64,000 nucleotides of DNA from Micromonospora tulbaghiae (GTDB lineage: Bacteria > Actinomycetota > Actinomycetes > Mycobacteriales > Micromonosporaceae), in contig NZ_FMCQ01000002.1 of assembly GCF_900091605.1 (NCBI RefSeq), forward strand, positions 1-64,000. Direction: 5' to 3'. Position 1 is the first letter of the stretch. Every line of letters starts with the position of its first letter. A program made the position numbers and the translations under genes. Below, piece after piece: positions 63,063-64,000 of the stretch. The notes under the pieces are model-generated. The model had not been told where the DNA came from and did no database searches. It saw nothing but the letters and a program-made list of their open reading frames with translations.

Positions 63063-63883
63063 TCCTCGTCGTCGGAGGCACGGGAACGACGGGCCGGCTC
63101 GTCGCGGCGAAACTCGCCGCCGCCGGCCACGCGGCCCGCGTCGCCAGCCGCCGGGCGTCCGCCGGGGGCGTCCGCTTCGACTGGTACGACCGCAGCACGT
63201 ACGACACGGCGCTGGACGGTGCGACAGGGCTCTACCTGATCGCGCCCCTCGGCGACGCCGACCCGGCGCCGACCATGCTGCCGTTTCTGGACCTGGCCCG
63301 GCGCGCCGGGGTGCGGCGGGCCGTCCTGCTCAGCTCGTCGGCGATCGAGGCCGGCACGCCCGGACTGGGCGAGGTGCAGGCCCAGCTCGGCGAGATGATC
63401 CGCGAGTGGGCGGTGCTGCGGCCGTCCTGGTTCATGGAGAACTTCGTCGGCGAGCACCCGCACGCCGCGAGCGCGCGGGAACGTGGCGAGATCGTCAGCG
63501 CCACCGGCGACGCCCGGGTGGGGTTCGTCGACCCGGCCGACATCGCCGAGGTGGCGGTGCGTGCCCTCACCGACCCGGCGCCCCACGACACCGAGCACGT
63601 CATCACCGGTCCCGAGCGGCTGAGCTACGCCGACGTCGCCGCCACCCTCACCGAACTCCTCGGCCGCCCGGTCCGGCACCGTGCCGTCGACGAGGACGCA
63701 CTCACGGCGTACCACGAGGCTCACGGCCTCGCGCCCGACTACGCCCGCTTCCTCGCGGGCCTGGACACCGCCGTCGCCGCGGGCTCGGAGGACCGGGTGA
63801 CGACGACCGTCGCGGACGTGACCGGCCGGCCGCCCCGATCGTTCCGGGACTTCTGCCGCGACCGGCCGGCCCGGGTGCCCTGA
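63059..63883 (+). CDS. NmrA-like NAD(P)-binding oxidoreductase
   Basis: The protein is 274 residues. The Rossmann motif GGTGTTGRLVAAKL opens it, with LYLIAPLGDADP, RRAVLLSSSAIEA and VLRPSWFMENF further on, as in NmrA/QOR2-type reductases. The atypical SDR lacks an obvious Tyr-x-x-x-Lys pair. It may reduce quinone- or azo-type compounds under control of the divergent TetR protein. Ends 28 bases from a convergent gene cut by the window edge. Confidence 0.9.
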   Translation: MILVVGGTGTTGRLVAAKLAAAGHAARVASRRASAGGVRFDWYDRSTYDTALDGATGLYLIAPLGDADPAPTMLPFLDLARRAGVRRAVLLSSSAIEAGTPGLGEVQAQLGEMIREWAVLRPSWFMENFVGEHPHAASARERGEIVSATGDARVGFVDPADIAEVAVRALTDPAPHDTEHVITGPERLSYADVAATLTELLGRPVRHRAVDEDALTAYHEAHGLAPDYARFLAGLDTAVAAGSEDRVTTTVADVTGRPPRSFRDFCRDRPARVP

Positions 63884-63910
63884 GGCCGGGCCGGTGACAT
63901 CGGCCGCGCG

Positions 63911-64000
63911 TCACGCGCGGCGGTCGCGGAGCTCGCGCTTGACCACCTTGTCCATCAGGTTCCTGGGCAGTGCGCCGACCACCCGGACGACGTCGGGCCG
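63911..64000 (-). CDS. AMP-binding (acyl-CoA synthetase-type) enzyme, C-terminal fragment cut by window edge
   Basis: Only the last 29 codons are visible. They read RPDVVRVVGALPRNLMDKVV and KRELRDRRA, the tail of acyl-CoA or amino-acid adenylating enzymes (LPRNxxGKxxKRELR), with the catalytic Lys included. The Gly before that Lys is Asp. The rest lies outside the window. Confidence 0.7.
   Translation of the reverse strand, partial: RPDVVRVVGALPRNLMDKVVKRELRDRRA

Overview
The window is high-GC DNA with strong GC bias at third codon positions, SD-driven short operons and many Sec/Tat-secreted polysaccharide-active proteins with ricin or CBM2 modules. A mycothiol-type isomerase family member and an AXE1/GH67/GH39 xylan locus are also present. 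Together these suggest a filamentous actinomycete, most likely of the Micromonospora type; the genus is inference only.

Bases 1-34447 (regulators to about 35165) are a nonribosomal peptide gene cluster. On the minus strand a long run reads ilvE > piperazate synthase fusion > LAL regulator > PLP-like protein > FemAB/GNAT-like protein > LLM oxidoreductase > asnB > NRPS (T-C-A-T-C) > MFS exporter. A second NRPS follows, A(with an FkbM methyltransferase inside)-T-C-A-T-TE. A third NRPS (C-...) runs off the left edge, with an MFS exporter divergent from it. On the plus strand a compact operon holds mbtH > A-T didomain > P450 > a thioesterase-like protein with an active-site Cys > an ordinary type II thioesterase.

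The parts fit one scheme, which is inference. The A-T protein (valine-like pocket) loads an aliphatic residue and the P450 oxidises it on the carrier. The Cys-type hydrolase shuttles it to the A-less first T domain of the T-C-A-T-C NRPS. That NRPS adds one residue (pocket DVQIVAQCA, unassigned). The second NRPS adds threonine (pocket DFWNIGMVH), probably O-methylated by the embedded FkbM domain, then a proline-like residue (pocket DVQLVANVV), and the TE releases the product. The ornithine N-hydroxylase/PaiB fusion implies that piperazic acid is also built in, either here or by the cut-off NRPS.

Bases 35455-37199 hold panD and a maleylpyruvate-isomerase-family gene. From 37384 there is a 14-copy 7-bp tandem repeat, a CBM2 protein with a catalytically dead GH5-like fold, and an active-looking GH5-ricin enzyme under a LacI-type palindrome. 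Bases 41241-45227 hold an ECF sigma factor with a SnoaL tail, a double-SnoaL protein, a PhoX-like phosphatase and two small proteins.

Bases 45315-55503 are a glucuronoxylan utilisation locus: ManD-type dehydratase, GH67, DUF624, GH39, a CUT1 ABC importer without ATPase, and an AXE1 esterase. The remainder holds a SapA-like secreted protein, a GH64 glucanase, SnoaL/DUF4440 proteins, a secreted propeller and a TetR-SnoaL-NmrA unit with twin operators. The right edge carries the C-terminus of an AMP-binding enzyme. No tRNA, rRNA, CRISPR array or insertion sequence was seen.
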